NCBI RefSeq assembly: GCF_021018745.1
Contig: NZ_CP063845.1
Span: 3,472,001 to 3,536,000 of the forward strand
DNA: 64,000 bases
Direction of reading: 5' to 3'
DNA from: Gloeobacter morelensis MG652769
Lineage (GTDB): Bacteria; Cyanobacteriota; Cyanobacteriia; Gloeobacterales; Gloeobacteraceae
The notes under the pieces were generated by a model. The model did no database searches and was not told the DNA's origin. It saw nothing but the letters and a program-made list of their open reading frames with translations. Of the stretch, positions 63,315 through 64,000 are shown piece after piece (the first letter of the stretch is position 1; each line of letters begins with the position of its first letter). The position numbers and the translations under genes are program-made.

Positions 63315-63890
63315 TTAAGCCCAAATCGGAGCCAGATTCAGTACGAACCCGGGTAGAACCGGCTCACCGGAAAGTCGTTCGGGATTATCCAGGACTTCGA
63401 CGGGCAGACCAGGCCGGTAGATCTCGACCTTGCGCGCCTGGGGGTCGATGAGCCAGCCCAATTGAGCGCCATTGTCGAGGTATTCCTGCATCTTGAGCCG
63501 CAGCCCTTTGATCGAATCGGTCTTCGAACGCAACTCCGCTACGAAGTCCGGGCATAGAGGCACAAAGCGGTCCTGCTCCTCGGCGGTGAGCGCCTTCCAG
63601 CGTTCGAGGCGCACCCAGGCCGCGTCCGGCGACCGATCGGCGCCGTTGGGCAACTTGAAGCCGGTGGAGGAGTCAAAGCCAGTACCAAGGTCGTTTGTAT
63701 CGGTCCAGTTCGCCAATTGCTGTGTGAGCCTGAAGTTGCGGCCTCCAGATTTTCCACCGGCAGGCGGCATGATGATCAGTTCCCCTTTGGCGGAGCGCTC
63801 GAAACGCAGATCACGGTTTGCCCGGCAAAGCTGGAAATATTGTTCGTCGGTCATACCAACAGAGTTTATATCGAGCGTGAGCATATCCAC
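63315..63890 (-). CDS. Uma2 family protein
   Basis: The 191-residue protein starts at GTG 63890 (GAGG seven bases ahead) or ATG 63884. Uma2 landmarks are FERSAKGELIIMPPAGGKSG, RSPDAAWVRLERW, PLCPDFVAELRSKTDSIKGLRLKMQEYLDNGAQLGWLIDP and VEIYRPG. Catalytic residues of the PD-(D/E)XK fold (Asp, Glu-x-Arg/Lys) are present. It follows the M28 peptidase region in tandem on the same strand, about 100 bases upstream of it. Confidence 0.92.
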   Translation of the reverse strand: MDMLTLDINSVGMTDEQYFQLCRANRDLRFERSAKGELIIMPPAGGKSGGRNFRLTQQLANWTDTNDLGTGFDSSTGFKLPNGADRSPDAAWVRLERWKALTAEEQDRFVPLCPDFVAELRSKTDSIKGLRLKMQEYLDNGAQLGWLIDPQARKVEIYRPGLPVEVLDNPERLSGEPVLPGFVLNLAPIWA

Positions 63891-64000
63891 AGCGGGGCCT
63901 CCCAGAGTATCTATTGTATGACCTTCATCGAGTCAAGATCGCACCATTGTCAACGCCTATTTTGACAATGGCACCGCCCGGCTGGTCTTCTCGACAAATA
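63891..64000. other. Right edge, no gene seen
   Basis: The last 110 bases hold the upstream region of the Uma2 gene, including TTGTCAACGCC and a repeated TTGACAATGG-like stretch. TTGACAATGG on the plus strand and CATTGTCAA before it form a small inverted repeat near 63944-63968. No reading frame is supported. Confidence 0.4.

Overview
The window is high-GC DNA (roughly 60-65% by eye) packed with genes of clearly cyanobacterial type: thylakoid-formation protein Thf1/Psb29, DUF1818 and DUF3531 proteins, an HpsJ-like membrane protein, a short N-terminal-only KdpD, several Uma2 genes and a glycine-rich RRM protein. The gene content, the GC level and the large TonB-dependent receptors fit the genus Gloeobacter (the thylakoid-less lineage, most like G. 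violaceus). The genus is my inference from content; I could not run a search. No rRNA, tRNA or CRISPR array was seen.

Layout. 1-7.9 kb: a potassium module. A histidine kinase, a NarL-type response regulator and a KdpD N-terminal sensor (cut by the left edge) run leftward; a small membrane peptide, kdpF, kdpA, kdpB, kdpC and a TrkA-C-like small protein run rightward from a shared upstream region holding an inverted repeat. 8-11.3 kb: a Uma2 gene, then hmuT-hmuU-hmuV for haem import. 11.5-16 kb: a secreted S9 peptidase, an IS5-type insertion sequence touching its stop codon, a small membrane protein and an aldo/keto reductase. 16.2-26.1 kb: two multi-spanning glycosyltransferase-like membrane proteins, a Rieske oxygenase, an NHL-repeat protein, an HpsJ-like protein, an Hsp20-like protein, chorismate mutase AroH, a small hypothetical and a secreted FAD oxidoreductase.

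26.1-35.8 kb: a leftward cyanobacterial cluster (GGCT-like, hypothetical, DUF1818, thf1, purN), then cdsA, DUF3531, a B12/radical-SAM protein, secY-adk, an RRM protein and an ArsA/Get3-type ATPase. 35.9-47.7 kb: an iron/TonB region with exbB-exbD-tonB, two long paralogous TonB-dependent receptors each ending in a strong terminator, an IS630 remnant, a small secreted Cys-rich protein, a TPR-sulfotransferase, a repeat-encoded coiled-coil protein and a Uma2 gene. 47.9-52.9 kb: an RsuA-family pseudouridine synthase that probably starts at CTG, another Uma2 gene, cobM and a large AfsR/SARP-like regulator.

53.2-59.3 kb: a complete suf operon (Rrf2 regulator-sufB-sufC-sufD-sufS-sufU-sufT) ending at a perfect 15-bp hairpin. 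59.5-64 kb: a 43-residue membrane peptide, an alpha/beta hydrolase, a PSMA-like M28 peptidase and a fourth Uma2 gene.

Working together: the haem ABC importer, TonB-ExbBD, two outer-membrane receptors and the Suf system form an iron uptake and iron-sulfur assembly theme across the window. The left end is a self-contained potassium uptake and sensing module with an unusual regulatory make-up.
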